A DNA stretch of 64,000 bases, taken from contig NZ_JAAEQH010000270.1 of assembly GCF_024231755.1 (NCBI RefSeq), positions 1 to 64,000 on the forward strand, in the 5' to 3' direction. This DNA is from Neptuniibacter sp. (GTDB taxonomy: Bacteria; Pseudomonadota; Gammaproteobacteria; Pseudomonadales; Balneatricaceae). The stretch's first letter is position 1. Every line of letters begins with the position of its first letter. Below, piece by piece: positions 7,410 through 16,104 of the stretch. The translations under genes were made by a program, and so were the position numbers. The notes under the pieces were generated by a model. It made no database searches. It was given only the letters and a program-made list of their open reading frames with translations, and was not told where the DNA came from.

Positions 7410-8834
7410 TTAAATCCTGCGCACTTTGAATCTGCGCCCTTTGATCTTACCTTTATCCAAGCGATCTAAAGCTTTGCGCGCAACAGACTTCTCCACTGCC
7501 ACGTAAGCAACAAAATCGAATATATTGATTTTTCCTACCTGTGCTCCAGGGATTCCTGCATCACCTGTCAGTGCCCCAAGAATATCTCCAGGACGAACCT
7601 TGTTCTTTTTACCGCCAGCGATGGAGAGCGTGACCATGGGTGGTTGGATTGCCGCAGCTTGTTCTGTTGCTTCAGGGATCGGCGTTGCTTCAAACTCTGC
7701 ACCCAGGTAATCCTCTATGGAATTAACTTTGTAGGCTTCAGAAGGTTGGTAGAGGTTAAGCGCAATACCGGTTTTTCCAGCACGACCCGTACGTCCAATT
7801 CGGTGGGTGTGTATTTCTGCGTCGCGGGTTAATTCATAACTGATAACACAAGGCAGATCATCAATGTCCAGACCGCGGGCAGCAACATCAGTAGCGATCA
7901 GGAAGGGTATACTACGGTTGCTGAATTGAGTGAGAATCTGATCCCTCTCTTTCTGCTCCAGGTCACCATGGATCGCTTTCGCTTTGTAACCCAACTGCCA
8001 GAGTTTTTGCTGCACATCTTTGCAGCTCTGTTTGGTGTTACAGAAGATAACTGCAAATTCCGGCTGGTAATGACTCAGAATCGCTGAGAACTGATTCAGC
8101 TTGTCAGCTTTATCGATTTCAAAGAAATACTGTTCAATCTGGCTCTTACTGTGCGTGGCTTCAACTTCAACTTTAACCGGGTTACGCAGAATATCGGAAC
8201 AGAGTTGGTTGATCGTTTTCGGGTAAGTAGCTGAGAACAGAAGGCTCTGCCTTTTTTCAGGTGTGTGCTTGATGATATCGCGTATATCATCGGCAAAACC
8301 CATATCCAGCATTCTGTCAGCTTCATCCAGAACCAGTGTGTTAACGCGATCAAGTTTTAGCGTTTGTTTGCGCAGATGATCTTTGATCCTGCCTGGTGTG
8401 CCCACAATAACGTGAGCGCCGTGCTGTAATGAGCCAATTTGAGGCCCTATAGACTGACCACCACACAGCGTAAGTATTTTCAGGTTTTCAGTATATTGCG
8501 CCAGTTTACGCAGCTCATTAGCTACCTGTGTTGCCAGTTCACGTGTAGGACAGAGAATCAGAGCCTGTGCCGAAAACAGCTTTGGTCTTAGTTTGAGTAG
8601 CAAACCGATACCAAAAGCAGCGGTTTTCCCGCTACCTGTTTTAGCTTTGGCAATTAGATCTTTACCTTCTAGAACCTGAGGAATCGCTTGCGCCTGAATC
8701 TCTGTCATCTGCTTATAACCCAAGCGGTTCAGGTTTTCGATCATGCGTGGAGGCAGATCAAGCAGAGAGAAATTATTATCAGCGGTATTTGCAGATTTAG
8801 TTTCAGACTTTGTTTTCGATTTTTTATCAGACAC
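7410..8834 (-). CDS. dbpA: ATP-dependent RNA helicase DbpA
   Basis: A DEAD-box helicase of 474 residues. The Q-motif region is around 23-50, Walker A is AKTGSGKT at 64-71, DEAD is at 170-173, SAT is at 201-203 and HRIGRTGRAG is in the second RecA domain. The C-terminal 75 residues form the DbpA RNA-binding domain, which in E. coli binds hairpin 92 of 23S rRNA during 50S assembly. The chosen start is GTG at 8834. The N-terminus has a Lys/Ser/Thr-rich extension of about 20 residues compared with E. coli. Single gene, convergent with the TonB receptor. Confidence 0.92.
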   Translation of the reverse strand: MSDKKSKTKSETKSANTADNNFSLLDLPPRMIENLNRLGYKQMTEIQAQAIPQVLEGKDLIAKAKTGSGKTAAFGIGLLLKLRPKLFSAQALILCPTRELATQVANELRKLAQYTENLKILTLCGGQSIGPQIGSLQHGAHVIVGTPGRIKDHLRKQTLKLDRVNTLVLDEADRMLDMGFADDIRDIIKHTPEKRQSLLFSATYPKTINQLCSDILRNPVKVEVEATHSKSQIEQYFFEIDKADKLNQFSAILSHYQPEFAVIFCNTKQSCKDVQQKLWQLGYKAKAIHGDLEQKERDQILTQFSNRSIPFLIATDVAARGLDIDDLPCVISYELTRDAEIHTHRIGRTGRAGKTGIALNLYQPSEAYKVNSIEDYLGAEFEATPIPEATEQAAAIQPPMVTLSIAGGKKNKVRPGDILGALTGDAGIPGAQVGKINIFDFVAYVAVEKSVARKALDRLDKGKIKGRRFKVRRI

Positions 8835-9029
8835 TAGCGGCAGCTCGAATGTTGAAGGCAGTAAAGTAGATGGCGTGCATTATAGAGTAAATGAGAGCGA
8901 CAAAGTGAAAAGATTGGTCTGAGCATCTGAATCAATAGACAGCTATCAGCTTTGATCTTTCTCAAGAACTCATGAGGCGCTTTGGGTATACTGTCGGGCA
9001 ATTATAACGATTCGATCCGGTTGAGCTTA

Positions 9030-10250
9030 ATGAATACACGTTACGATGTTGTGATTGTTGGTGGGGGTATGGTTGGTGCGACCATCGCCTGTGCGTTGGG
9101 AGATAGTGATCTCTCTGTTGCAGTGCTGGAAAACTTCTATCCGCCTGAGTTTGAAGCTGCACAACCCAATGATCTTCGTGTTTCTGCTATTAGTATTGCT
9201 TCTCAGAATATTCTGCAGATGGTTGGGGCCTGGGATGGTGTATTGAGCCGTCGTACCTGCCCTTATCGTCGTATGAAAGTTTGGGAATCCAATGAAGAGA
9301 AAGCTGCAACAGAGTTTATCTCAGATCATATCGGGCATGAGTATCTGGGTCATATTGTAGAAAACAGGGTGATACAACTATCACTGCTGGAGCGCTTACA
9401 GGCCTTCGATAATATCGATCTTATCTGTCCAGCAGGTGTCGAGGAGATTGATTACTCTCCGGGTAGCAGTATTGTTCGTTTAAAAGACGATCGAGAAATC
9501 GTTGCTAAGTTACTGATCGCTGCTGATGGAGGCGAATCCCGGGTTCGTCAGGCTGCAGGAATCGGTGTACATAAGTGGGATTACGAGCAATTTGCTCTGG
9601 TGGCTTCAGTAACTACTGCTTATCCGCAGCAGGATATTACCTGGCAGCAGTTTACACCAACCGGTCCTTTGGCGTTTCTGCCTCTGTCTGGCAACAATGC
9701 ATCCTTGGTTTGGTATAACACGCCGAATAACGTGAAGCGTCTGATGGAGCTGGATGACCAGCAGTTTATGGCTGAACTGGTTGCTACGTTCCCTGAATGC
9801 CTAGGTGAAATTGATCAACTGCTGGAACGAGGTTTCTTCCCGCTGCGTCGACAGCATGCTCAGCAGTATGTTGCAGAAGGCGTAGCTCTGGCCGGCGATT
9901 CCGCACATATGATTCACCCATTGGCAGGGCAGGGTGTGAATATTGGTCTGCTTGATGCTGCAGCACTTGCTGAAACAATTCTTCGAGCTCAGCGTGTAGG
10001 TGAGGACTATACTTCTCTTTCCGTTTTACAGGATTATGAAAAGCAGAGACGTCAGCATAACCTAGTGATGATGCAGACCATGGATGCTTTCTATCGCGTG
10101 TTCAGCAACCAGAATAAGCCTCTTAAAGTGTTGAGAAACATTGGTTTTGGTCTGGCAGAGCGCATTACGCCAGCTAAAAATAAAGTGATGCAGTTTGCAA
10201 TGGGACTAGAAGGGCCATTGCCAGCTTTAGCGAAGTTAGAAGCGATCTGA
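9030..10250 (+). CDS. ubiF: UbiF-type FAD-dependent ubiquinone hydroxylase
   Basis: This 406-residue flavoprotein monooxygenase belongs to the UbiH/UbiF/Coq6 family. It has the FAD Rossmann motif GGGMVG (11-16), the ADGGES motif (165-170) and the ribityl-binding GDSAHMIHPLAGQG (289-302). Several stretches (WQQFTPTGPLAFLPL, GVHKWDYEQFAL) follow E. coli UbiF closely, so C-6 hydroxylation of the demethoxyubiquinol intermediate is the likely reaction. I use the second in-frame ATG, 16 codons into the longest frame, because it places the Rossmann strand at the usual distance from the N-terminus. Other ring hydroxylases (UbiH, UbiI) are less likely. Confidence 0.82.
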   Translation: MNTRYDVVIVGGGMVGATIACALGDSDLSVAVLENFYPPEFEAAQPNDLRVSAISIASQNILQMVGAWDGVLSRRTCPYRRMKVWESNEEKAATEFISDHIGHEYLGHIVENRVIQLSLLERLQAFDNIDLICPAGVEEIDYSPGSSIVRLKDDREIVAKLLIAADGGESRVRQAAGIGVHKWDYEQFALVASVTTAYPQQDITWQQFTPTGPLAFLPLSGNNASLVWYNTPNNVKRLMELDDQQFMAELVATFPECLGEIDQLLERGFFPLRRQHAQQYVAEGVALAGDSAHMIHPLAGQGVNIGLLDAAALAETILRAQRVGEDYTSLSVLQDYEKQRRQHNLVMMQTMDAFYRVFSNQNKPLKVLRNIGFGLAERITPAKNKVMQFAMGLEGPLPALAKLEAI

Positions 10251-10320
10251 TATTAGCTGGATACAAGTTGGCCAAGTCTTTCAAGAACGTAGCGATCCAT
10301 TGAGCCGTTTTGCGGAAACG

Positions 10321-10355
10321 AAAAAGGGGACAGTCTTAAAACTGTCCCCTTTTTT
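10321..10355 (+). terminator. Bidirectional terminator after the ubiF-like gene
   Basis: AAAAAGGGGACAGT-loop-ACTGTCCCCTTTTTT: a perfect long stem with A and T tracts on both sides, so it can act in both directions between two convergent genes. Confidence 0.85.
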
Positions 10356-10363
10356 ATATCCAT

Positions 10364-10388
10364 AAAAAGGCCGGTCTGGGAGACCGGC
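10364..10388 (-). terminator. Terminator of the phasin gene
   Basis: Read leftward: GCCGGTCT-CCC-AGACCGGC followed by CTTTTT. It lies about 75 bp past the phasin stop. Confidence 0.8.
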
Positions 10389-10464
10389 AAAGGATAAGGC
10401 TTGGTGATAAAACCAGCCAGAGTAGAGAAGTGGGATCGTAACGTGACCCCAGACGAACAAACTA

Positions 10465-11022
10465 TTACTCAGCAGCAGGAGCAGCTTTTTTAGCAGCTGG
10501 CTTGCGTTTAGCCGGTGCTTTCTTAGCTGGTGCTCTCTTAGCAGGAGCAGGTGCAGTCTCAACTTTAACGCCTGGCGTAGGTTCTGCTTTAGTAGGTGCT
10601 GCTTTAACTTCAGCCGCTGGAGTTACTGCTGCAGTAGCAGTTGCAGTAGCTGCTTCAGCTGCTTCCGTCAGGAACTTGTTGAAATCAGACATGTATGGCA
10701 TTTCGCTGATTTCAGAAAGGCTTTTCTCAACGATACCAGAGATCTCTTCTTTAGCTTCAGTCAGTGCAGCCATCTCTTTTTCAGCAACGGAAGTCATTTT
10801 GCCTTCCAGTTCCTTGAAGAATTTAACCTGAAGCTCTACAGCTTCTTTAGCTTCTTTAACTTCGGACAGAGCTTTCAGCTGAGCTACGCTAGAGTCAACG
10901 AAATCTGTTACATATTCAGACTGCAGAGAAAACAGAGTTTCCAGTGCTTTTTTGTTTACTTCAGCAACATCGATAGCTGGTTGCATTTTTTCCTGAACGT
11001 CTTTCATCAGATCTTCGTACAT
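10465..11022 (-). CDS. Phasin family protein (polyhydroxyalkanoate granule)
   Basis: The 185-residue protein starts at the ATG at 11022, with GAGGG eight bases upstream; a TTG two codons earlier is less likely. Residues 1-115 form the amphipathic helical phasin domain that coats PHA granules. The tail is Ala/Lys/Pro-rich with AKKAPAKRKPAAKK-type repeats, like PhaF/histone-H1-like tails that bind DNA. It would sit on the granule surface, limit coalescence and perhaps tether granules to the nucleoid. No PHA synthase gene is in the window. Two TGC-rich repeats upstream may be repressor sites. Confidence 0.85.
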   Translation of the reverse strand: MYEDLMKDVQEKMQPAIDVAEVNKKALETLFSLQSEYVTDFVDSSVAQLKALSEVKEAKEAVELQVKFFKELEGKMTSVAEKEMAALTEAKEEISGIVEKSLSEISEMPYMSDFNKFLTEAAEAATATATAAVTPAAEVKAAPTKAEPTPGVKVETAPAPAKRAPAKKAPAKRKPAAKKAAPAAE

Positions 11023-11050
11023 TTTCAATCCCTCTGAGAATCAAAATTTG

Positions 11051-11125
11051 TTTTGTGCATTGCAGCATTTGGGTTCAATATAGTGGTTAATAAATGACCT
11101 GTCAAATCTTTTTTTGTGCGTTGCA
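11051..11125. promoter_or_regulatory. Pair of TGC-N3-GCA repeats upstream of phasin gene
   Basis: TTTTGTGCATTGCA (11051-11064) and TTTTGTGCGTTGCA (11112-11125) are 14-bp direct repeats, 61 bp apart, with one mismatch. Each contains TGC-N3-GCA, and the second sits in a longer palindrome (TTTTTTGTGC-GTT-GCACAAAAAA). PhaR-type regulators of phasin genes are known to bind TGC/GCA-containing sites, so these are candidate operators. That link is inferred. Confidence 0.5.
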
Positions 11126-11414
11126 CAAAAAATCTATAATTAAATTGGATAGTAATTTTTCGCTTTTATAATCATGGGGTTATCAAGGTCTGTAGAGCAT
11201 TGCTATTTAAGTTTTAAAAGCAGAGTTGTAGTTGTCTATGCCTGATATTGGCCTGCGAAATCCTGTTATCTTGCCGATGAAAGCTGATTTTGCAGGTTTA
11301 GGCGTCAGAGATGGATGTTCATTGCAGATAATAGCCATTACAATCGGATCAACAGAAACCCACAGTCTATGCTTAGGGTTATAACGCAAGATTGCTACAG
11401 GAATTTTTTTATAC
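11126..11414. other. Intergenic region between phasin and PreP-like genes
   Basis: About 290 bases between two divergent genes. A 75-codon leftward frame (11207-11434) overlaps the protease start, has no clear ribosome-binding site and looks incidental. No RNA gene is recognisable. The promoter of the rightward protease gene should lie here. Confidence 0.35.
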
Positions 11415-14333
11415 ATGACCAATTCGCTGAACACCGCTGAATGTCATTCTGCATTTGCTTTTGTCCGCACAGAGAAGATTGAGTCTCTGGGTATTGATGT
11501 GACTGAATACAAGCACACTAAAACCGGGTTATCTCATTTTCATATCGCTGCTGATCATAGTGAAAATGTGTTTCTGGTTGGTTTAAGGACCGTTCCAGAA
11601 GATTCCAAAGGTGTGGCACATATCCTTGAGCATACAGCGTTGTGTGGTAGTGAACGTTTCCCAGTGCGTGATCCCTTCTTCATGATGACGCGCCGTTCCC
11701 TGAACACGTTTATGAATGCGATGACTAGTAGTGATTGGACCTCCTATCCATTTGCTAGTCAGAACCGTAAGGATTTCTTTAACCTGCTGGATGTTTATCT
11801 GGATGCGGTTTTCTTCAGCCGTCTTGATCAACTGGATTTTGAGCAGGAAGGGCACCGTATTGAGTTTGTTGAGCCGGATAATGCTGAGTCTGATCTGGAA
11901 TATAAAGGTGTGGTTTACAACGAGATGAAGGGGGCGATGAGCTCACCAGTATCCCGTTTATGGCAATCAGTAACCAAATACCTTTTCCCAACGACGACAT
12001 ATCATCATAACAGCGGTGGTGAGCCTGAGAGCATTCCTGATCTGAGTTATGACGAACTGATAGAGTTCTACAGAACACACTATCACCCGACTAACGCGGT
12101 GATCATGACCTTTGGTGATATTCCTGCTGCAGAACTTCAGAGTTTTATTGAAGAGAAAGCGTTATCCCGTTTTGAAAAATTGGATAGCAGCATTGAGATT
12201 CATGATGAAAAACGCTACCACTCACCACTACGTGTAGAGGAAGGGTACGATCTGGATCAGGAAGATACTTCTGCTAAAACCCACCATGTTTTGGCATGGT
12301 TGATGGGTAACTCAAGCGATCTGGAAGGGCAGCTAAAAGCTCACCTCATGTCTCGTGTACTGCTGGATAACAGTGCGTCTCCACTTCGCTACGCATTGGA
12401 ATCGACTGATCTGGGCAGTGCTCCTTCGCCGCTTTGTGGTTTGGAAGATTCCAATCGCGAGATGAGCTTTATGTGTGGCCTGGAAGGTAGTGAGCCTGAG
12501 TCTGCAGATGCTTTTGAAAAACTGGTTCTGGATGTACTGACTAAGGTTGCCGAGGAAGGTGTTCCACAGGCGATGCTTGACGCCCAGTTGCACCAGTTGG
12601 AGTTACAGCAACGTGAGATTAATGGTGATGGCTACCCTTACGGAATGAGCCTGATAATGTCTTCATTGGGTGCAGCGGTTAATGATGGCGATCCAATTGC
12701 ATTGCTGAATCTGGATCCGGTGCTGGAAAAGCTGCGTGAAGAGATCAAACAGCCTGACTTCGTACAGAATATGGTTCAGGAACTGTTGGATAATCCGCAC
12801 CGAGTTCGCCTGACGTTACGTCCAGACAATAAGCTGGCTGAGCACCGTGATGCAGCAGAAAAAGCGAAGCTTGCCAAGATCAAAGCGGGGCTTACTGAAG
12901 AAGAGACTCAGCAGATTATTGATCGAGCTGCTGCGTTGGAGGCACGACAAAATCAGGAAGATGATGAATCTATCCTACCTAAGGTGACATTGAATGATGT
13001 ACCTGAAGAGATGTCTGTGCCAGAAGCGACGGCAGTGGACTCTCAATTGCCTCTGACCCGTTATGACCGTGGTACCAATGGGCTGGTCTACCAGCAGATC
13101 ATTGTTCAACTGCCGCAGCTGACGGAAAACGAACTGCACTTGGTTCCACTATATAGCCATCTGCTGACTGAGCTGGGCTGTGGTGATCGAACTTATCAGG
13201 AAAACCAGCAGTACCAGACAGAAGTTACGGGTGGAGTGCATGCTTTTGTATCTGTCCGTGGTGCACCGGAAAATGAACAGGATATCTCCGGACACTTCAC
13301 CCTGTCGGGTAAAGCGTTGGTAAGCAAACAGAAAGAGCTAACTGCTCTGCTAAAAGAAACGCTTGGTAGTGCGCGTTTCGATGAATTGCCACGTATTCGT
13401 GAAGTGGTTTCTCAGACTCGTACTCGTAAGGAACAGAGCATCACCGGCCATGGCCATGCATTAGCGATGATGGCTGCCACTTCTAAAATGAGTCCAGCTG
13501 CTGCGCTGGCTCAGGCGACTAAAGGTCTGGAATCGATTAAGTTCTTTAAAGGTTTGGATGATCTGTTAGCCGATGAAACTGAGCTGCAAAAACTAGCAGA
13601 TCAGTTATCTCATATGCATAACAAAATCCAACAGGCTCCAAGACAGTTCCTGATTGTGGCCGAAGAAGAGCAACAAGCGTTGTTACAGTCGGAGCTGGAA
13701 AACAATTGGAGCCATACTGATATAACTGCTGACAAGTTCACGCTGCCAGAACTGCGAGATACAGTTAAGCAGGCCTGGACTACCAGTACTCAGGTAAGTT
13801 TCTGCGCTAAATCCTATCCGACAGTGCCAGTAGAGCATCCGGATTCAGCTGCATTAACGATTCTGGGTGAATTCCTGCGTAACGGTTATCTGCACCGTGC
13901 AATCCGTGAAAAGGGTGGGGCATATGGTTCAGGAGCAGGGCAGGATTCTGGTGATGCGGCTTTTCGTTTCTTCTCCTACCGTGACCCTCGTTTATCTGAA
14001 ACGCTGGATGACTTTGATGCGGCAGTTGAGTGGTTACTGAATAATGATCATGAGTATCAGAAACTGGAAGAGGCGATCCTTGGAGTAGTCAGCTCAATTG
14101 ATAAACCGGGCTCTCCAGCAGGTGAAGCTAAACAGGCTTTCCACTCCACCTTGTTTGGTCGTACTCCTGAACAGCGTAAAGCATTCCGCTCCCGAGTTCT
14201 TAAAGTAACTATTGATGACCTCAAACATGTGGCAGCGACGTACCTGAGAAACGCTGATGCTAGTGTTGCTGTGGTAACCAACCTTGCTCAGGCTGAGTCT
14301 TTGGGTAGCGAGTTTGAGGTGATTGAGGTTTAA
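11415..14333 (+). CDS. M16C metalloprotease, PreP/presequence-protease type
   Basis: A large 972-residue M16C zinc peptidase. The inverted zinc motif HxxEH is H69-ILE-H73, and the distal Glu is in the YNEMKGAMSSP segment. The second half-domain ends with the GGAYGSGAG region that holds substrate in M16C enzymes. The length matches PreP/Cym1 (about 970), which close around unfolded peptides up to about 65 residues and degrade them. No signal peptide is visible, so it is probably cytoplasmic. AGGAA precedes the ATG at a slightly long spacing. Single gene followed by a strong terminator. Confidence 0.9.
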   Translation: MTNSLNTAECHSAFAFVRTEKIESLGIDVTEYKHTKTGLSHFHIAADHSENVFLVGLRTVPEDSKGVAHILEHTALCGSERFPVRDPFFMMTRRSLNTFMNAMTSSDWTSYPFASQNRKDFFNLLDVYLDAVFFSRLDQLDFEQEGHRIEFVEPDNAESDLEYKGVVYNEMKGAMSSPVSRLWQSVTKYLFPTTTYHHNSGGEPESIPDLSYDELIEFYRTHYHPTNAVIMTFGDIPAAELQSFIEEKALSRFEKLDSSIEIHDEKRYHSPLRVEEGYDLDQEDTSAKTHHVLAWLMGNSSDLEGQLKAHLMSRVLLDNSASPLRYALESTDLGSAPSPLCGLEDSNREMSFMCGLEGSEPESADAFEKLVLDVLTKVAEEGVPQAMLDAQLHQLELQQREINGDGYPYGMSLIMSSLGAAVNDGDPIALLNLDPVLEKLREEIKQPDFVQNMVQELLDNPHRVRLTLRPDNKLAEHRDAAEKAKLAKIKAGLTEEETQQIIDRAAALEARQNQEDDESILPKVTLNDVPEEMSVPEATAVDSQLPLTRYDRGTNGLVYQQIIVQLPQLTENELHLVPLYSHLLTELGCGDRTYQENQQYQTEVTGGVHAFVSVRGAPENEQDISGHFTLSGKALVSKQKELTALLKETLGSARFDELPRIREVVSQTRTRKEQSITGHGHALAMMAATSKMSPAAALAQATKGLESIKFFKGLDDLLADETELQKLADQLSHMHNKIQQAPRQFLIVAEEEQQALLQSELENNWSHTDITADKFTLPELRDTVKQAWTTSTQVSFCAKSYPTVPVEHPDSAALTILGEFLRNGYLHRAIREKGGAYGSGAGQDSGDAAFRFFSYRDPRLSETLDDFDAAVEWLLNNDHEYQKLEEAILGVVSSIDKPGSPAGEAKQAFHSTLFGRTPEQRKAFRSRVLKVTIDDLKHVAATYLRNADASVAVVTNLAQAESLGSEFEVIEV

Positions 14334-14362
14334 ACCCTCTCACATTTCTAGTTTGAAACTGT

Positions 14363-14385
14363 AGCCCCCTTTTGGGGGCTCTTTT
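14363..14385 (+). terminator. Terminator after the M16C protease gene
   Basis: AGCCCCC-TTTT-GGGGGCT hairpin followed by CTTTTG. It ends only ten bases before the next start codon, so the DMT transporter gene may depend on read-through or an internal promoter. Confidence 0.8.
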
Positions 14386-14394
14386 GTGTTTATT

Positions 14395-15261
14395 ATGCCG
14401 GCAAATCCTATCTATCAAGGTGCACTGTTGATCGTCTTATCAGAACTGTTTCTGGTTGTTTCAGGAATGGTTGTGAAGCAGGTGACAGGTGAGTTGCCCA
14501 CTGAAATTATTGTTTTTGCTCGTAACCTGTTTGGCTTATTCCTGCTTCTGCCCTGGCTTTTACGTAACGGCTTTGAAGCAATCAAAACAGATCATCTACG
14601 CTTCCATGTGATGCGAGCAACAGTAGGGGTTACGGCGATGATGTGCCTCTACTATTCTTGGGGACATTTGCCCTTAGCTGAAGCAGCATTGATTAAACAA
14701 ACAGCCCCTTTCTTTATCCCTATTTTTGCTTTCCTCTGGTTAGGAGAAAGGGTTAGTTTGTCTGTAAAGCTTGCGATTCTTGTCGGATTTTCGGGGGTTG
14801 TGCTGGTCCTTAATCCCGGCTCAGGAACGCTGAAAACTGCAGTTCTGATCGCCTTATTCGGCGCCATGCTTGGTGCATTGGCAAAAGTGATTATCAGGCG
14901 GATGAGCAGCACAGAATCGCCACAACGGGTTGTCTTCTATTTTGCGCTGATAAGTTCGTGTTTATCTTTAGTTCCGGCATTACTGGTATGGGTGATGCCG
15001 ACATTAGAACAGATGCTCTGGTTACTATTGATGGCGATCACGTCCACAGTGGCGCAGCTACTTTTAAGTAAAGGCTATGGTTTGGCTCCTGCGGGCCAGT
15101 TAGGGCCGTATACCTATGCTTCTGTCGCGTTTGCAGCACTGTTTGGCTGGTGGCTTTGGGATGAGGTATTAGGACTGAACAGCTGGCTTGGGGTGGGTCT
15201 TATCTTTGGTGCGGGTTTGCTATCGCTATCATCAAAGAAGGCCAAGGAAAGTACGAAATAG
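14395..15261 (+). CDS. EamA/DMT-superfamily transporter
   Basis: A 288-residue inner-membrane protein with ten predicted hydrophobic helices in two EamA repeats; the first repeat covers about 1-135 and the second about 145-280. Conserved features include the PFFIPIFAFLWLGERVS stretch at the end of repeat one and the matching FAALFGWWLWDE in repeat two. Family members export amino acids, nucleotides or other small metabolites; the substrate cannot be told. The ATG at 14395 lacks a Shine-Dalgarno sequence because the preceding terminator hairpin fills the space, so initiation may be weak or leaderless. Confidence 0.85.
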   Translation: MPANPIYQGALLIVLSELFLVVSGMVVKQVTGELPTEIIVFARNLFGLFLLLPWLLRNGFEAIKTDHLRFHVMRATVGVTAMMCLYYSWGHLPLAEAALIKQTAPFFIPIFAFLWLGERVSLSVKLAILVGFSGVVLVLNPGSGTLKTAVLIALFGAMLGALAKVIIRRMSSTESPQRVVFYFALISSCLSLVPALLVWVMPTLEQMLWLLLMAITSTVAQLLLSKGYGLAPAGQLGPYTYASVAFAALFGWWLWDEVLGLNSWLGVGLIFGAGLLSLSSKKAKESTK

Positions 15262-15481
15262 GCTTAACTTCAGCGACAAATCCATTCGACTATAACACCT
15301 TTTTTTTACAATGAAACCAATTTACAGCCTGTTTTTAAGATAAGTCATTTTTATTTCTCTGAGTGTTAAAAAGAGCTTGAATTACGTTGTGGGAGTGGTA
15401 CTACTGTAAGTGCAAGGAGGGCATATAAAACCTAACAACGGCTCTCCGGTAACAACATGCGTTATGCATTAAGGATTTACC

Positions 15482-15838
15482 ATGAACATTAAAATTACTC
15501 ACCGCAATGCGAAGGTTTCTGATGCAATCAAAGAGAAAGTAGATGATTGGTTGAGCTGCAGTCAGGAGCGTTATGAAGTTATTACTAGTGCGCACGTTAT
15601 CCTTGAGAAAAATGATCGTGAAGATATGGCTGAGGCAACTATCCATATAGCAGGTAAAGATATTTTTGCTAAAGCTTCTGCCGATAATATGTACGCAGCT
15701 TTGGATGCATTGTCAGATAAAATTGATCGTCAGCTTGATAAAATTCACCAGAAACACGTGAATAAAAAAGGTGCTCAACGACCTGCAGCTGAGATTGAAG
15801 AAAGTGAGGTTGATGAAGGTGAGTTAAGCCCAGCTTGA
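15482..15838 (+). CDS. hpf: Ribosome hibernation-promoting factor (HPF/YfiA type)
   Basis: The 118-residue protein has the beta-alpha-beta-beta-beta-alpha fold signature of ribosomal subunit interface proteins (MNIKITHRNAKVSDAI at the start, ADNMYAALDALSDKIDRQL in the last helix). It binds the 30S decoding centre and inactivates ribosomes in stationary phase. It has a short acidic tail (about 15 residues) and lacks the dimerisation domain of long HPF, so it is the short form. AAGGA lies eight bases upstream of the ATG. It stands alone with its own terminator, not in the usual rpoN operon. Confidence 0.88.
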   Translation: MNIKITHRNAKVSDAIKEKVDDWLSCSQERYEVITSAHVILEKNDREDMAEATIHIAGKDIFAKASADNMYAALDALSDKIDRQLDKIHQKHVNKKGAQRPAAEIEESEVDEGELSPA

Positions 15839-15860
15839 TTTAATAAGCCCATCACTAATG

Positions 15861-15889
15861 AATGCCCGGTTTTATGCCGGGCATTTTTG
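15861..15889 (+). terminator. Terminator after hpf
   Basis: AATGCCCGG-TTTTAT-CCGGGCATT hairpin followed by TTTTG. Confidence 0.88.
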
Positions 15890-16104
15890 TTTCTAAACAA
15901 GACGTTATTCAATACAGGATTTCCCTTGCTTCTTTGGTGCTATTCTCTTAGTTATTCAGTTTTAAAATTTACGGAATTAGCTGTTCAAATCTGACATCCC
16001 TGTCTTTAATTAGTAAAGTTGCGGATAAAGTATAAAAACTATTAGTCAGAGATTAGAAGGACTCCGCCACAGAGCAGGGGCTTTATAATAAAAGGTACTG
16101 AAGT

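Noticed and set aside
11207-11434. Leftward 75-codon frame between phasin and M16C protease genes
   Set aside because: It overlaps the protease start on the other strand, has no ribosome-binding site, and no family was recognised.
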